NCBI RefSeq assembly: GCF_025376885.1
Contig: NZ_JAHUBR010000001.1
Span: forward strand, 2,108,001-2,172,000
From: Pseudoruegeria sp. SHC-113
GTDB lineage: Bacteria; Pseudomonadota; Alphaproteobacteria; Rhodobacterales; Rhodobacteraceae
Direction: 5' to 3'
DNA length: 64,000 nucleotides
Under the pieces are notes generated by a model. The model searched no databases. It was given only the letters and a program-made list of their open reading frames with translations, and was not told where the DNA came from. Below, one piece after another: positions 21,458-31,682 of the stretch. The number at the start of each line of letters is the position of its first letter. The stretch's first letter is position 1. The position numbers were made by a program, and so were the translations under genes.

Positions 21458-22606
21458 ATGGCACTCGACAGCGACACCCCCCCGCTGAATTCCCTCGGCT
21501 TTGCGAAAGCCCCCGCCGACACGCGCGTTGTCGTGGCGATGTCGGGCGGCGTGGATTCCTCCGTGGTGGCGGCGCAACTGGCCGAGGAAGGCTATGACGT
21601 GGTGGGCGTCACGCTGCAGCTCTACGATCACGGTGCGGCCCTGGCCAAGAAGGGCGCTTGCTGCGCCGGGCGCGACATCCATGATGCGCGCCGGGTGGCG
21701 GAGGAGATGGGCTTTCCGCACTATGTGCTTGATTATGAAAACATCTTTCAGGATGCGGTGATCGATGAGTTCGCCGAGAGCTACCTTGCCGGCGCCACGC
21801 CCGTGCCCTGCATCCGCTGCAACGAGCGGGTGAAATTCAAGGACCTGCTCGAAACCGCAAAGGATCTGGACGCCGACTGCATGGCGACGGGCCATTACAT
21901 CCAGCGCAAGGACGGCGCGTATGGGCCGGAGCTGCACAGCGCTGCGGATGCCAACCGCGATCAGAGCTATTTCCTCTTCTCCACCACGCCCGAGCAGCTC
22001 TCCTTCCTGCGCTTCCCGCTCGGCCACTTGAAGAGCAAGGCGGAAACCCGCGCTTTGGCGGCGAAATACGGCCTCGCGGTCGCCGACAAGCCTGACAGTC
22101 AGGACATCTGTTTCGTGCCCGACGGCAACTATGCTTCCGTGATCGAGAAGCTGCGCCCGGATGCGGCGAGCCCCGGCGAAATCGTGGATATGGAGGGCAA
22201 CGTGCTGGCGCAGCACCGGGGCGTGATCCACTACACGATCGGCCAGCGCCGTGGCCTCGGCATCGGCGGGCTGAGCGAGCCGCTCTACGTGGTGAAACTG
22301 GATGCGGACAACCGCCGCGTCGTTGTTGGCCCGAAAGAAGCGCTGGCAACCCGCAAGATCCCTGTGCGCGAGATCAACTGGCTGGGCGATGCGCCGCTCA
22401 CCAGCCGCGCCGAATGGCATGTGGGCGTGAAAGTGCGCTCCACCCGCCCCCCGGCCGAAGCAATCATCCGCCCGATTTCCGCAACCGAGGCCGAAGTGGA
22501 ATTGCTGACCCCGGAAGAAGGCGTGAGCCCCGGTCAGGCCTGCGTGTTTTACGATATGGACAGCAGCCGCATTTTCGGCGGCGGCTGGATCTGGCGCGGT
22601 TACTGA
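21458..22606 (+). CDS. mnmA: tRNA 2-thiouridylase MnmA
   Basis: 382 residues. PP-loop [11 protein letters not shown] for ATP, catalytic cysteines in [10 protein letters not shown] and [11 protein letters not shown], followed by C-terminal beta-barrel segments with [11 protein letters not shown]. Adds sulfur to U34 of tRNA Lys, Glu and Gln. ATG 21458 follows a GGAG site. Divergent from sciP; a strong terminator follows. Confidence 0.95.
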   Translation: MALDSDTPPLNSLGFAKAPADTRVVVAMSGGVDSSVVAAQLAEEGYDVVGVTLQLYDHGAALAKKGACCAGRDIHDARRVAEEMGFPHYVLDYENIFQDAVIDEFAESYLAGATPVPCIRCNERVKFKDLLETAKDLDADCMATGHYIQRKDGAYGPELHSAADANRDQSYFLFSTTPEQLSFLRFPLGHLKSKAETRALAAKYGLAVADKPDSQDICFVPDGNYASVIEKLRPDAASPGEIVDMEGNVLAQHRGVIHYTIGQRRGLGIGGLSEPLYVVKLDADNRRVVVGPKEALATRKIPVREINWLGDAPLTSRAEWHVGVKVRSTRPPAEAIIRPISATEAEVELLTPEEGVSPGQACVFYDMDSSRIFGGGWIWRGY

Positions 22607-22629
22607 CGGCCAATCCGAATGACCTCATG

Positions 22630-22665
22630 AAAAAGCCCGGCGCTCATTTGAGGCCGGGCTTTTTG
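22630..22665. terminator. Bidirectional terminator of mnmA and the H-NS-like gene
   Basis: AAAAAGCCCGGC ... GCCGGGCTTTTT around a short loop; A run and T run on either side serve both converging genes. Confidence 0.9.
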
Positions 22666-22684
22666 TTTTGCGCAGGATCCGAAA

Positions 22685-22996
22685 TCAGATCTCGAGATCT
22701 TCCGGCGTTTTGCCAGCTTCAAGCGCTGCGATAAACCATGCCGGTTTACGGCCGCGCCCGCTCCAGTTTTGGGCAGGGTCGGCCGGGTTGGCGTATTTCG
22801 GGGCCGTTTTGGAGCCCTTGCCGGTGTGAATCGCGATAGCCTCCTCAAAGGCGACGCCATGTTCCTTGGCGACTTCCAGCATCTGCGCATAGGCCTTGCG
22901 CACCGCTTCTTTCGCGACTTCGGCTTTGCGCGCTTCAATATCACGGGCGAGAGTTTCGAGCTCCTTGGCGGAGAGGCCGTTCAGATCAATAGACAT
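22685..22996 (-). CDS. H-NS family nucleoid protein (HvrA/Spb-like)
   Basis: 103 residues. An N-terminal coiled-coil oligomerisation region (LSAKELETLARDIEARKAEVAKEAVRKA) and the C-terminal DNA-binding loop NWSGRGRKPAWF, the H-NS family RGRxPxW motif. Relatives in Rhodobacter are HvrA and Spb, which bind AT-rich DNA. ATG 22996 has an AAGGAA site. The 290 bp upstream is noticeably AT-rich, so it may bind its own promoter (inference). Confidence 0.85.
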   Translation of the reverse strand: MSIDLNGLSAKELETLARDIEARKAEVAKEAVRKAYAQMLEVAKEHGVAFEEAIAIHTGKGSKTAPKYANPADPAQNWSGRGRKPAWFIAALEAGKTPEDLEI

Positions 22997-23284
22997 TTTC
23001 GCATTCCTTGGTTGTGCGCCGGCCTGAAATTGAAGCCAGTCTGGATTTGCACGTCCCTTTTTATGCCACGGCGGCACCAATACAAAATCAAATCGTCCTG
23101 AATGGCAAAAGCCCGCCGAATATACATCCCTGAAATTGCATCCAGAGATTCAGGCTCTCCTATTAGAGAAAAAACCGCCCGGCTCACACCTTAATGAATA
23201 CATTAATGCCATGCTTGAGGCCTCAGTTGATAATTTCAGCTGACGTCCGAGAAGCGAATCAATGCAATTTTGTCACGGCCGTTA
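22997..23284. other. AT-rich intergenic region upstream of the H-NS-like gene
   Basis: About 290 bases without a convincing gene, richer in A and T than the surroundings. It should hold the H-NS-like gene promoter; an inverted repeat ATTAATG-AATA-CATTAATG is visible near 23192-23212. No RNA gene recognised. Confidence 0.4.
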
Positions 23285-24082
23285 CTAGGGCTTGACGGCT
23301 TTCAGCGCGATTGCGCGTGCCGGCAGGGACACCGGCCCTTCTCCGCCCATTCTTTCCCGCAGAAGATCCTTCAACGCGGATCGCTGTTCCGCCTGAAGGC
23401 TCGCACAATATCCCGGCGCCGGACCGGCCCCGAGGGTGAACGGATGCCAGAAGGCCTCAAAGTTCGGGAATACAGTGCTCACTTCAATCACACGGCTTTT
23501 GATGTCGTCAAATCCGGCCTCAACGCACAGGCTTTTCAGATCCACCGGCGTGCAGAAAGAAAACCGGCGCGCTTCGTCCAAATCCTTTGCAGCCGGGTCA
23601 AGCGCGGCGGCGGCTTTCCAAAAGGCGTCGATAAAGCCGATGCCGCCACTAGGGTAGTCCCAGACGTAAAAACCAAAACAACCGCCCGGTCGCAGAACAC
23701 GAAAGGCTTCTGCAAGTGCCGCCGCGCGATCCGGCACGAAATTCAGGACGAGGCCCGACACGACCCAGTCATTGCAACCCTTCCCAGCAGGAAGTGAGAG
23801 CGCGTCCGCGACTTCAAACCGCCGCCCCTGCCCGGCATTGAGGGCCTCGGTATGCGCCAGAAAATCCGCCGAAGGATCAACCACCAACAGTTCTCGCGGG
23901 GCCGCGTGGGCGATCAACGCTTGTGTGAGTGCTCCGGTGCCACAGCCAATTTCGCACCATGCCAACCCCGGCGCCGGGTCAACCCATTCCATGAAGCGGT
24001 TTGCAATCCGCCGGCTCCAACGCCCCATGTAGTGCTCGTAGCTTTGCCCGGCAGACCAGGCATCGTGGGATGACAGCGCCAT
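23285..24082 (-). CDS. SAM-dependent methyltransferase, class I (UbiE-like)
   Basis: 265 residues. Motif I CEIGCGTGALTQAL, acidic loop VVDPSADFLAH, motif IV region SGLVLNFVPDRAAALAEAFRVLRPGG. Resembles small-molecule methyltransferases that act on unknown substrates. ATG 24082 follows a GAGGGAG site. Monocistronic between the H-NS-like gene and tRNA-Arg. Confidence 0.8.
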   Translation of the reverse strand: MALSSHDAWSAGQSYEHYMGRWSRRIANRFMEWVDPAPGLAWCEIGCGTGALTQALIAHAAPRELLVVDPSADFLAHTEALNAGQGRRFEVADALSLPAGKGCNDWVVSGLVLNFVPDRAAALAEAFRVLRPGGCFGFYVWDYPSGGIGFIDAFWKAAAALDPAAKDLDEARRFSFCTPVDLKSLCVEAGFDDIKSRVIEVSTVFPNFEAFWHPFTLGAGPAPGYCASLQAEQRSALKDLLRERMGGEGPVSLPARAIALKAVKP

Positions 24083-24214
24083 GTTCTCGCTCCCTCTTCC
24101 AACTGTGCCTGCCATGCTGCGCCTTTTTTGCGTTTACGCCAAGGTATTTTGATACCCGCGCACGGGCGCATCAGCGCAGGCTCAAGCCATAAGTATAGTC
24201 TTTTGGGGAAGAAA

Positions 24215-24296
<82 letters not shown>

Positions 24297-24397
24297 CGCC
24301 CGTATAGGCAAAAGCCATGCGGGCTGCAATCGGTAATTGACGTGAAACTGGGCGCGCCAAGCCGCCCTGCAATGGCCTGCAAATGCAGGCGAAACCT

Positions 24398-25618
24398 TTA
24401 GGCGAAAAGCTCGTGGCAGAGCTCCAGAGCCTCCACCAGCACGTCGACCTCTTCACAGGTGTTGTAGAGCCCGAACGAGGCCCGTGCGGTGGCCGGAACG
24501 CCCAGATGCGCCATCAGGGGCTGGGCGCAATGGTGGCCTGCGCGCACGGCGACGCCCTTCTTGTCGAGCACGGTGGACAGATCATGCGCATGGGCTGCGC
24601 CTTCCAGCGTGAAGGAGAAGATTGCGCCCTTGCTCTCGGAAGTGCCCTGAATGTTGAGCCAGTTTAGACCCGAAAGCTTTGCCTGCGCGTAGTCCCGCAG
24701 GGTGCGCTCATGGGCGGCGACATTCGCCATGCCCAGATCCATCAGATACTCCAGCGCTGCGCCAAGGCCGATCGTCTGCACGATGCCCGGCGTGCCGGCC
24801 TCGAATTTCATCGGCGGATCATTGTAGCTCACCGCCTCCTTGGCGACCTCGCGGATCATGTCCCCGCCGCCCATGAAGGGGCGCATCTCGGCCATGCGTT
24901 CAGGCCGGATGTGGATCGCGCCGGAGCCGGAAGGCCCGTAGAGCTTATGACCCGTGATCGCGTAGAAATCGGCCCCGATCGCCTGCACGTCCACCGGCAT
25001 GTGGACCGAGGCCTGCGAGCCGTCTACTAGCACGGCGACGCCCTTGGCATGGGCGGCCTCCACGATGGTTTTCACATCCACCACGGTGCCCAGCACGTTG
25101 GACATATGGGTGATCGCCACGAGCTTGGTTTTCGGGCCGATAGCGTCGATCACCTTCTGCGGGTCCAGATCGCCGCGCGCGTCCACGTCCACCCATTTCA
25201 GCACCGCGCCCTGCCGCTCACGGAGGAAGTGCCACGGCACGATATTTGCGTGGTGTTCCATCACCGAAAGCACGATCTCGTCGCCCGGTTCAAAGCGTGG
25301 CATGGCCCAGCCGTAGGCCACGAGGTTGATGCCTTCCGTGGTGCCAGAGGTGAAGACGATCTCCTCTTCGCTTGAGGCGTTCAGGAAACGCGCAACGGTG
25401 CCGCGCACGGATTCGTAGCGCTCGGTGGAGAGGTTCGAAAGGAAGTGCAACCCACGGTGAACGTTGGAATATTCCTCCGCATAGCCGCGCGTCACGGCGT
25501 CGATCACGGCTTGCGGTTTCTGGGCCGACGCGCCGTTGTCGAGATAGACAAGCGGCTTGCCGTTCACCTGCCGGGACAGGATCGGGAAATCGGCGCGGAT
25601 CTTGGAAACGTCATACAC
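24398..25618 (-). CDS. sufS: Cysteine desulfurase SufS
   Basis: 406 residues, group II desulfurase. PLP lysine in ITGHKLYGPSG, the long RAGHHCAQPLM loop with the sulfur-carrying cysteine, and SNVHRGLH.LS near the N-terminus. Supplies persulfide for the SufBCD scaffold. Last gene of the operon; its start overlaps the upstream Yip1 gene by 8 bases. No sufE or sufU follows in this window. Confidence 0.95.
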   Translation of the reverse strand: MYDVSKIRADFPILSRQVNGKPLVYLDNGASAQKPQAVIDAVTRGYAEEYSNVHRGLHFLSNLSTERYESVRGTVARFLNASSEEEIVFTSGTTEGINLVAYGWAMPRFEPGDEIVLSVMEHHANIVPWHFLRERQGAVLKWVDVDARGDLDPQKVIDAIGPKTKLVAITHMSNVLGTVVDVKTIVEAAHAKGVAVLVDGSQASVHMPVDVQAIGADFYAITGHKLYGPSGSGAIHIRPERMAEMRPFMGGGDMIREVAKEAVSYNDPPMKFEAGTPGIVQTIGLGAALEYLMDLGMANVAAHERTLRDYAQAKLSGLNWLNIQGTSESKGAIFSFTLEGAAHAHDLSTVLDKKGVAVRAGHHCAQPLMAHLGVPATARASFGLYNTCEEVDVLVEALELCHELFA

Positions 25619-26207
25619 TGCCTTGGCCTCCGGTTGCGCCGATCAGAACGAGCAGAACGGCCATACCGATGGCCACGCCGAGGATCGTCGCGAGGATCAT
25701 GAGAAAGACGCGGCCCAGCGAGGTGAAGCCATGCACCTCGGCCACGAAATTGGTCAGCAGCCAGAACATGGCCGCGATGGCGAAAAGGGCGATCATGTCG
25801 CCCAAGGGCGGCAGGATCAGGCCCACGAGCGTCTGGGCGACCTGGATCACCAGCATGACGGCCTGCATCCAGATCATCGCCAACAGCACCTGATCAAACC
25901 GCCCGGTGCCGCCACAGGCCCGGCCCACGAAATAGGCGGCGAAAACCGTGCCCAGCATGGAGGAGCCAAGGATGATCGCCAGCAGGAAGGGCGACGGGAT
26001 CGCCGCCACCTCGGCGGACGCCAGATCCACCGGCGACAGTGCGAGGTTGCCATAGGCCAACACCACGCTCAGCGCGATGACAAGCAACAGCAGCTGCCAC
26101 AGGAAGCCCTGTGGAATGCCCAAGCCCTGCACCGCACGCAGGCCTTCGCGCGGGTCACGCAGGGTGAGAAGCGCGAGATCAAGGAAGGATTTCAGCGTGG
26201 CTTGCAT
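25611..26207 (-). CDS. Yip1-domain membrane protein
   Basis: 198 residues with five hydrophobic segments. The N-terminal LALLTLRDPREG segment followed by membrane spans is typical of bacterial Yip1-domain proteins. One of two such proteins embedded between sufD and sufS. Role in Fe-S biogenesis unknown. Confidence 0.7.
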   Translation of the reverse strand: MQATLKSFLDLALLTLRDPREGLRAVQGLGIPQGFLWQLLLLVIALSVVLAYGNLALSPVDLASAEVAAIPSPFLLAIILGSSMLGTVFAAYFVGRACGGTGRFDQVLLAMIWMQAVMLVIQVAQTLVGLILPPLGDMIALFAIAAMFWLLTNFVAEVHGFTSLGRVFLMILATILGVAIGMAVLLVLIGATGGQGSV

Positions 26208-26234
26208 GGCGGGTCCGGGGTTTGTCTCTGTAAA

Positions 26235-26735
26235 TCAGGCCGGTTGCGGCGCGGGTTTCTCGGCTTCAAGAAGCCCTGCTATCCATATGATAAGAAAAGC
26301 CGCCCCGGCAATGGCAGAGACCAAACTATGGCCCGGGCTATCGCCGATGAACCCCGCGACAAGGCCGCGCAGCAGCACGAGCGGGCTGACCGCCAACAGC
26401 GCCCAGAAGAGCGCCAGCCGCGCCTCGACCCAGCGCGCCTGCCCGCCAAAGAGCTTGGCGATCAGATGGCTGACGGCGGCCAGACCGTAGAAAAACAGCG
26501 GGGCCACGAAGACGCCGCCCACGAAGGCCTCACTCATGCGCTCGGCCAGATCCGGCCCTGTCGGGTCCAGATGCACGGCACGGGAAAGCTCCGGCCAGCG
26601 GGCCACGAAAGAGATGAAGCAGGCGATCATCACGAAGGCCAGCGCGCGCTCTTCCCCGGCACCGCCATCGATCTGGCGCCGCAGAACCTTCCGCGGCGCC
26701 CGATAGCTTTGCACGATATCCGTGGTGACGGGCAT
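26235..26735 (-). CDS. Yip1-like membrane protein
   Basis: 166 residues, four hydrophobic segments after a basic N-terminus (SYRAPRKVLRRQI). Similar in size and layout to the neighbouring Yip1-domain protein, 27 bases downstream, so the two may form a heteromeric complex. Starts immediately after sufD stop. Function unknown. Confidence 0.7.
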   Translation of the reverse strand: MPVTTDIVQSYRAPRKVLRRQIDGGAGEERALAFVMIACFISFVARWPELSRAVHLDPTGPDLAERMSEAFVGGVFVAPLFFYGLAAVSHLIAKLFGGQARWVEARLALFWALLAVSPLVLLRGLVAGFIGDSPGHSLVSAIAGAAFLIIWIAGLLEAEKPAPQPA

Positions 26736-26736
26736 C

Positions 26737-28023
26737 CTACCCCCGGTGGCGGCTCAGCCAGCCTTCGAGGCGGGCAAGGATGCAATCGGCGATCTCTTCG
26801 CCCTCGATCTCCTCGATGGCTTCGGCGAGGAAGGCCAGCACCAGAAGATCCTGCGCATCGCCCTGCGGCACGCCGCGCGAGCGCAGGTAGAAAAGCGCTT
26901 CCTCGTCGATCGCACCGGAGGTGGAGCCGTGGGAGCAGGCCACGTCATCGGCGTAGATCTCAAGCTCGGGCTTGGCGTAGAACTGCGCGTCGTCATCCAG
27001 CAGCAGCGATTGGCTGATCTGGTAGCCGTCGGTTTTCTGCGCGCCTTCCTTCACAAGGATCTTGCCCTGAAACACGCCCGTCGCCCCGTTGCGCAGCACC
27101 TTCTTGAAGACCTGACGGCTCTCGCAGTTCACCGCGTCATGGGTGATGAACACGGTGGTGTCGCAGTGGAAATCGCCATCGCCCACCGAAGCGCCGGCCA
27201 CATGGGCCACGCAATCGTCGCCCTGAATGTCCAGCACCACCTCGTTGCGGGTGAGCACGCCATTCACGGTGAGGGTGAAGCTCTTGAAGGTGGCTTCCTT
27301 GGCGATGCGGCCAAAGAGATGCGTCGCCGCCTGCCGCTCGTGATCGCGCCCCTGCGCGCGGACGTGATGAAACGCGCCGTTCTCGGCCACGTCCACTTCC
27401 ATCACCTTGTTAAAGCGCGCTGCGGCGGGGCCGTTTTCCAGCACGGTGATCTCGGCGTCTTCTTCCACCTTCACCACATGGTGCAGCACGGCGTCCGAGG
27501 TCTCGGAGCGGTGCAGGTAGATGAAGGAAACAGGCTTGCTCACCTTGCCGGTCGCACGGATCAGCACACCATCGGTTGCGAAAGCCGTGTTCAGCGTGGC
27601 GAGCGGGCGCTCCACCGGATCCTGACCGGCCTTCTCAAGCTGGCCATACACATCCTTCGCCCAGTGAATATCAGCCGCTTCGGCCTCGGCGAGGCGGGAG
27701 ATTTCAAGCCCCTCGCCTTCCAGCGCGTCAGAGGCGGCGGCGTCGAACACGCCATCCACGAAGACGATTTTCAGGCGGTCGATCTCGTCAAACACCGGCG
27801 GCTCGCCGTGCTCAAACAGCGCCGCGGGCTTGGGCGCGGGGGCGGTGAGCAGATCGGGGCGGGTGTATTTCCAGTATTCATCGCGGCGGCCCGGCAGGCC
27901 AACCGCCAGAAGCCGCGCCAGCGCATCCTCGCGCGCCGCCTTCGCCCAGCCTGCAACGGCGGGCATGGTGAGCCCGGCGAGCCGGGCTTCGGTTGCGTCC
28001 AGTTTCGCTTGCGCCAGGGCCAT
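26737..28023 (-). CDS. sufD: FeS assembly protein SufD
   Basis: 428 residues. Right-handed parallel beta-helix protein with the SufBD C-terminal motif DDVACSHGSTSGAIDEEALFYLRSRG. Partner of SufB and SufC in the scaffold complex. Its start overlaps the sufC stop. Confidence 0.94.
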   Translation of the reverse strand: MALAQAKLDATEARLAGLTMPAVAGWAKAAREDALARLLAVGLPGRRDEYWKYTRPDLLTAPAPKPAALFEHGEPPVFDEIDRLKIVFVDGVFDAAASDALEGEGLEISRLAEAEAADIHWAKDVYGQLEKAGQDPVERPLATLNTAFATDGVLIRATGKVSKPVSFIYLHRSETSDAVLHHVVKVEEDAEITVLENGPAAARFNKVMEVDVAENGAFHHVRAQGRDHERQAATHLFGRIAKEATFKSFTLTVNGVLTRNEVVLDIQGDDCVAHVAGASVGDGDFHCDTTVFITHDAVNCESRQVFKKVLRNGATGVFQGKILVKEGAQKTDGYQISQSLLLDDDAQFYAKPELEIYADDVACSHGSTSGAIDEEALFYLRSRGVPQGDAQDLLVLAFLAEAIEEIEGEEIADCILARLEGWLSRHRG

Positions 28024-28778
28024 TACGCCACCTCCGCCAGGATGTCGGCGTAGCCGTTCTGCTCCACCTCAAGGGCCAACTCGGGGCCGCCGGTTTTCAC
28101 GATGCGGCCATCTGCCATGATGTGCACCACGTCCGGTTTGATGTGGTCCAGCAGGCGCTGATAGTGGGTGATCACAAGGAAGCCACGGCCCGCATCGCGC
28201 AGGGCGTTGACGCCTTCGGCCACGAGTTTCATCGCGTCCACGTCAAGGCCCGAGTCCGTCTCATCGAGGATGCACATCTTCGGCTCAAGCATCGCCATCT
28301 GCAGGATCTCGTTGCGCTTTTTCTCGCCGCCAGAGAAGCCGACGTTGACCGGGCGCTTCAGCATTTCGGGGCTGATCTTCAGGCTCTTGGCCTTCTCGCG
28401 CACCACTTTGAGGAAATCGCCTGCAGACAGCTCTTCCTCGCCGCGCGCCTTGCGCTGTGCGTTCACGGCGGTGCGCAGGAAGGTCATGTTGCCCACGCCG
28501 GGGATCTCCACCGGGTATTGGAAGGCCAGAAACAGGCCAGCGGCGGCGCGCTCTTCGGGCTCCATGTCCAGCAGTTCCTCGCCTTCCAGCGTGGCAGAGC
28601 CTTCGGTGACCTCGTAGCCATCGCGGCCCGACAGCACATAGGAGAGCGTGGATTTGCCGGAGCCGTTCGGCCCCATGATCGCATGCACCTTGCCCGCTTC
28701 CACGGTCAGGTCCACACCCTTGAGGATCTGCTTGTCCTCTTCCTCAAGTTTCACGTGCAGGTTCTTGATTTCCAGCAT
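28023..28778 (-). CDS. sufC: FeS assembly ATPase SufC
   Basis: 251 residues. ABC ATPase with Walker A GPNGSGKST, signature FSGGEKKRNEI, Walker B CILDETDSGLD and the D-loop. Drives SufBCD conformational change. ATG 28778 chosen for its GAAGGA site; an in-frame ATG six codons upstream is less likely. Confidence 0.96.
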   Translation of the reverse strand: MLEIKNLHVKLEEEDKQILKGVDLTVEAGKVHAIMGPNGSGKSTLSYVLSGRDGYEVTEGSATLEGEELLDMEPEERAAAGLFLAFQYPVEIPGVGNMTFLRTAVNAQRKARGEEELSAGDFLKVVREKAKSLKISPEMLKRPVNVGFSGGEKKRNEILQMAMLEPKMCILDETDSGLDVDAMKLVAEGVNALRDAGRGFLVITHYQRLLDHIKPDVVHIMADGRIVKTGGPELALEVEQNGYADILAEVA

Positions 28779-28801
28779 GTTTTTCGTCCTTCTCACCTCG
28801 G

Positions 28802-29305
28802 TCAGGCGTTCTCGCCGTCCCAGTAATCCAATGAATTCTCTACGCGCCCGACGTATTTCAGATGGGCTTGCATGAAGTTCGGCCCCGGCGCGATTGCGAG
28901 GGCCGCGAATTTTCCACTGTCGGGATATTCCACGACGTCCGGGTCCACCCGGGTCGACAGCCCGACGTAGCGCAGCGGGCCGGTGCCAGTGTTCACAAGC
29001 TGATGCGCCGTCTCCGGCCCACCCTTCGGCGCGGCGCAGAAGCTTCCGGCTTTCACCGGCGTTTCCGTCTCACCGAAGCGGAAGACACCTTCCCCCTCCA
29101 GCACGACAAACGCCTCGTCGTTGCCAAGGTGGTTGTGAAACGGAAAGGCGCGCTTGCCCGGCTCTATGCTCACCAGCATCGCGCCAAGCCCGGTCAGGCC
29201 GGTGCCTTCGGCCAGCGGCGTCACGGTGCAGCCAAACGTCTCCGAGCCGGCCTCGGGCGCCATCGGAAAACCAGACTGCGCGTTCAGATCGATCACCTTG
29301 CTCAT
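28802..29305 (-). CDS. Cupin-domain protein
   Basis: 167 residues with cupin motif 1 ([22 protein letters not shown]) and motif 2 ([19 protein letters not shown]), giving His/Glu metal ligands. Small sensor or enzyme of unknown substrate. Coupled by an ATGA overlap to the YbjQ-like gene before it and followed by sufC, inside the suf operon. Confidence 0.8.
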   Translation of the reverse strand: MSKVIDLNAQSGFPMAPEAGSETFGCTVTPLAEGTGLTGLGAMLVSIEPGKRAFPFHNHLGNDEAFVVLEGEGVFRFGETETPVKAGSFCAAPKGGPETAHQLVNTGTGPLRYVGLSTRVDPDVVEYPDSGKFAALAIAPGPNFMQAHLKYVGRVENSLDYWDGENA

Positions 29306-29613
29306 GACACTGTCACCGCCGTGCCCGAGGCCGACACCATCAGCATGTTGTTGATGACCTCGTAATCCAGATCCACGCCGACAACGGCCGTGCCACCAAG
29401 CTCGCGGGCGCGCTGTTCCAATTCGGCCAGCGCCGTGGCGCGGGCTTCGCCGAGGCTTGCCTCGTAAGCGCCGGAGCGGCCGCCGATGATGTCGGTGATG
29501 CCAGCGAAGATATCGCGAAACACATTGGCACCGAGGATGGCCTCGCCCACCACGACACCGTGGTATTCGGTGATGCGCCGCCCTTCGACGGTGGGTGTGG
29601 TTGTCACGATCAT
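29302..29613 (-). CDS. YbjQ/UPF0145 family protein
   Basis: 103 residues. [38 protein letters not shown] and A..EL...[14 protein letters not shown] are the family signature. Sometimes called heavy-metal-binding domain; forms pentamers, function unknown. ATG 29613 is chosen because homologues start MIVTTT. Confidence 0.85.
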   Translation of the reverse strand: MIVTTTPTVEGRRITEYHGVVVGEAILGANVFRDIFAGITDIIGGRSGAYEASLGEARATALAELEQRARELGGTAVVGVDLDYEVINNMLMVSASGTAVTVS

Positions 29614-29639
29614 GCGCTCACGCCTCCATGGCCCATCGC

Positions 29640-29825
29640 TCATTTCCGGTTCCGCAGCACGGTTTGGGCAAAAAGGCTTCCCAGAAAGCCCGAAAGCCCC
29701 GCGCTGCCCAGAAGAAACAACACGCTCATCGTCGGCAGCACCACGTTCAGGAAGATCGCGAAGACCGCGCAAAACCCGCCCGTGAGCAGGGCTGCAACCA
29801 GCGATATGCGCGCCTTCTGCGCCAT
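29640..29825 (-). CDS. Small membrane protein, two spans
   Basis: 61 residues with two hydrophobic helices (residues 8-28 and 32-54) and a basic end (LRNRK). Not recognised. It lies 3 bases after the next upstream gene, so it is part of the suf transcript. Confidence 0.6.
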   Translation of the reverse strand: MAQKARISLVAALLTGGFCAVFAIFLNVVLPTMSVLFLLGSAGLSGFLGSLFAQTVLRNRK

Positions 29826-29828
29826 GGA

Positions 29829-30119
29829 TCAGCCCTTCCCGCCCCGGTAGACGCGGCTCAGCAGGCGGATAATGCCCACGGTGAGTGCGCCCCAGAACAC
29901 GAAGAGCACTGCGCCGATGCCAAGCTCAGCCAGTTCTTCCTGCCCCGGTGCGATCATCCCGCGCAGCACCATGTCCCGCGCGATCTCGTCATGGGCCAAA
30001 AGCAGCACGAAGACGATGAACAGCCCCAGCACAAGCACCGTGACGCGCAGCCCGTGCTCGTCGCGCAGGCGGCTGGGGTGGCCCAGCCGGATCTGATGCG
30101 TCTGGCTTTCGCTTTTCAT
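29829..30119 (-). CDS. Small membrane protein of the suf operon
   Basis: 96 residues with two membrane spans (about 25-43 and 68-86) and a basic N-terminus. Its ATG overlaps the sufB TGA by one base, so translation is coupled. Family not recognised. Confidence 0.65.
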   Translation of the reverse strand: MKSESQTHQIRLGHPSRLRDEHGLRVTVLVLGLFIVFVLLLAHDEIARDMVLRGMIAPGQEELAELGIGAVLFVFWGALTVGIIRLLSRVYRGGKG

Positions 30120-31642
30120 CAGCCCACGGAGCCTTCCAGCGAGATGGCCACAAGCTGTTGAGCTTCCATGGCAAATTCCATCGGCAGCGCCTGCAGAACG
30201 TCCTTGCAGAACCCGTTCACCACAAGCGCAACGGCCTCTTCCTCGTCCATGCCGCGCTGGCGGCAGTAGAAGAGCTGATCGTCATCCACCTTGGAGGTGG
30301 TGGCCTCATGCTCCACGCGCGAAGAATTGTTCTTCACCTCAATGTAGGGCACCGTGTGGGCCCCGCATTTATCGCCGATCAGCAGGGAGTCACACTGCGT
30401 GTAGTTGCGCCCGTTCTTCGCTTTCGGGTGCATCGAAACGAGCCCGCGATAGGTGTTCTGGGCGCGGCCCGCGCTGATCCCCTTGGAGACGATGCGCGAT
30501 TTCGTATCGCGCCCCAGATGCACCATCTTGGTGCCGGTGTCGGCCTGCTGGTAGTTGTTGGCGATGGCGATGGAGTAGAACTCGCCCTGGCTTTCGTTGC
30601 CTCGCAGGATGCAGGAGGGGTATTTCCACGTCACCGCAGAGCCGGTTTCCACCTGCGTCCACATCACCTTGGCGCGGTCGCCCCGGCAATCGGCGCGTTT
30701 GGTCACGAAGTTGTAGATCCCACCCTTGCCGTTCTCATCGCCCGGGAACCAGTTCTGCACCGTGGAGTATTTCACCTCGGCGTCTTCCTCAATGATGATC
30801 TCCACCACGGCGGCATGCAGCTGCGCGGTGTCGCGCTGCGGCGCGGTGCAGCCTTCGAGGTAGCTCACGTAGCTGCCCTTGTCGGCGATGATCAGCGTGC
30901 GCTCGAACTGGCCGGTGTTCTCGGCGTTGATGCGGAAATAGGTGGAGAGCTCCATCGGGCAGCGCACGCCCGGCGGCACGTAAACGAAGGAGCCATCGGA
31001 GAAGACGGCCGAGTTCAGCGTGGCGTAGAAGTTGTCCGACACCGGCACAACCGAGCCGAGGTATTTCTTCACCAGTTCCGGGTGCTCGCGGATGGCTTCG
31101 GAAATCGAGCAGAAGATCACGCCCGCTTTTTTCAGCTCGGCCTGAAAGGTCGTGCCCACGGAGACGGAGTCAAAAACAGCATCCACCGCCACCTTGCGGC
31201 CCTCGGCAGGCATGTCTTCCGCGCCTTCGACACCGGCCAAAATCATCTGCTCTTTCAGCGGAATGCCCAGCTTCTGGTAGGTTTCAAGAAGCTTCGGATC
31301 CACCTCGTCAAGGGATTTCGGCTTGCTTTCCATGCTCTTGGGGCGGGCATAGTAGTATTGATCCTGAAAATCGATCTCAGGGTAGTTGACCATCGCCCAT
31401 TTCGGCTCGTCCATCTGCTCCCAGCGCTGTAGGGCAGAGAGACGCCATTCGGTCATCCACTCAGGCTCTTCGTTCTTGGAGGAAATCAGGCGCACGATAT
31501 CGGCGTTCACGCCCTTGGGCGCGTATTCCATCTCGATCTCGGTTTCCCAGCCGTATTTGTACTTCCCGGCCAGCGACTTCACCGCCTCGACCGTTTCTTC
31601 CTCGACCCCGTCCTTGACGGTGACCTGATCCATGGCTGACAT
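30119..31642 (-). CDS. sufB: FeS assembly scaffold SufB
   Basis: 507 residues. Characteristic blocks are [40 protein letters not shown] and the C-terminal [23 protein letters not shown]. Core cluster-building scaffold. ATG 31642 (MSAMDQV) has an AGGAAGGAAAG site; ATG 31633 is also possible. Confidence 0.96.
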   Translation of the reverse strand: MSAMDQVTVKDGVEEETVEAVKSLAGKYKYGWETEIEMEYAPKGVNADIVRLISSKNEEPEWMTEWRLSALQRWEQMDEPKWAMVNYPEIDFQDQYYYARPKSMESKPKSLDEVDPKLLETYQKLGIPLKEQMILAGVEGAEDMPAEGRKVAVDAVFDSVSVGTTFQAELKKAGVIFCSISEAIREHPELVKKYLGSVVPVSDNFYATLNSAVFSDGSFVYVPPGVRCPMELSTYFRINAENTGQFERTLIIADKGSYVSYLEGCTAPQRDTAQLHAAVVEIIIEEDAEVKYSTVQNWFPGDENGKGGIYNFVTKRADCRGDRAKVMWTQVETGSAVTWKYPSCILRGNESQGEFYSIAIANNYQQADTGTKMVHLGRDTKSRIVSKGISAGRAQNTYRGLVSMHPKAKNGRNYTQCDSLLIGDKCGAHTVPYIEVKNNSSRVEHEATTSKVDDDQLFYCRQRGMDEEEAVALVVNGFCKDVLQALPMEFAMEAQQLVAISLEGSVG

Positions 31643-31682
31643 CACGTCTTTCCTTCCTGTTGCACCCCGAGGGGCACCCGTT

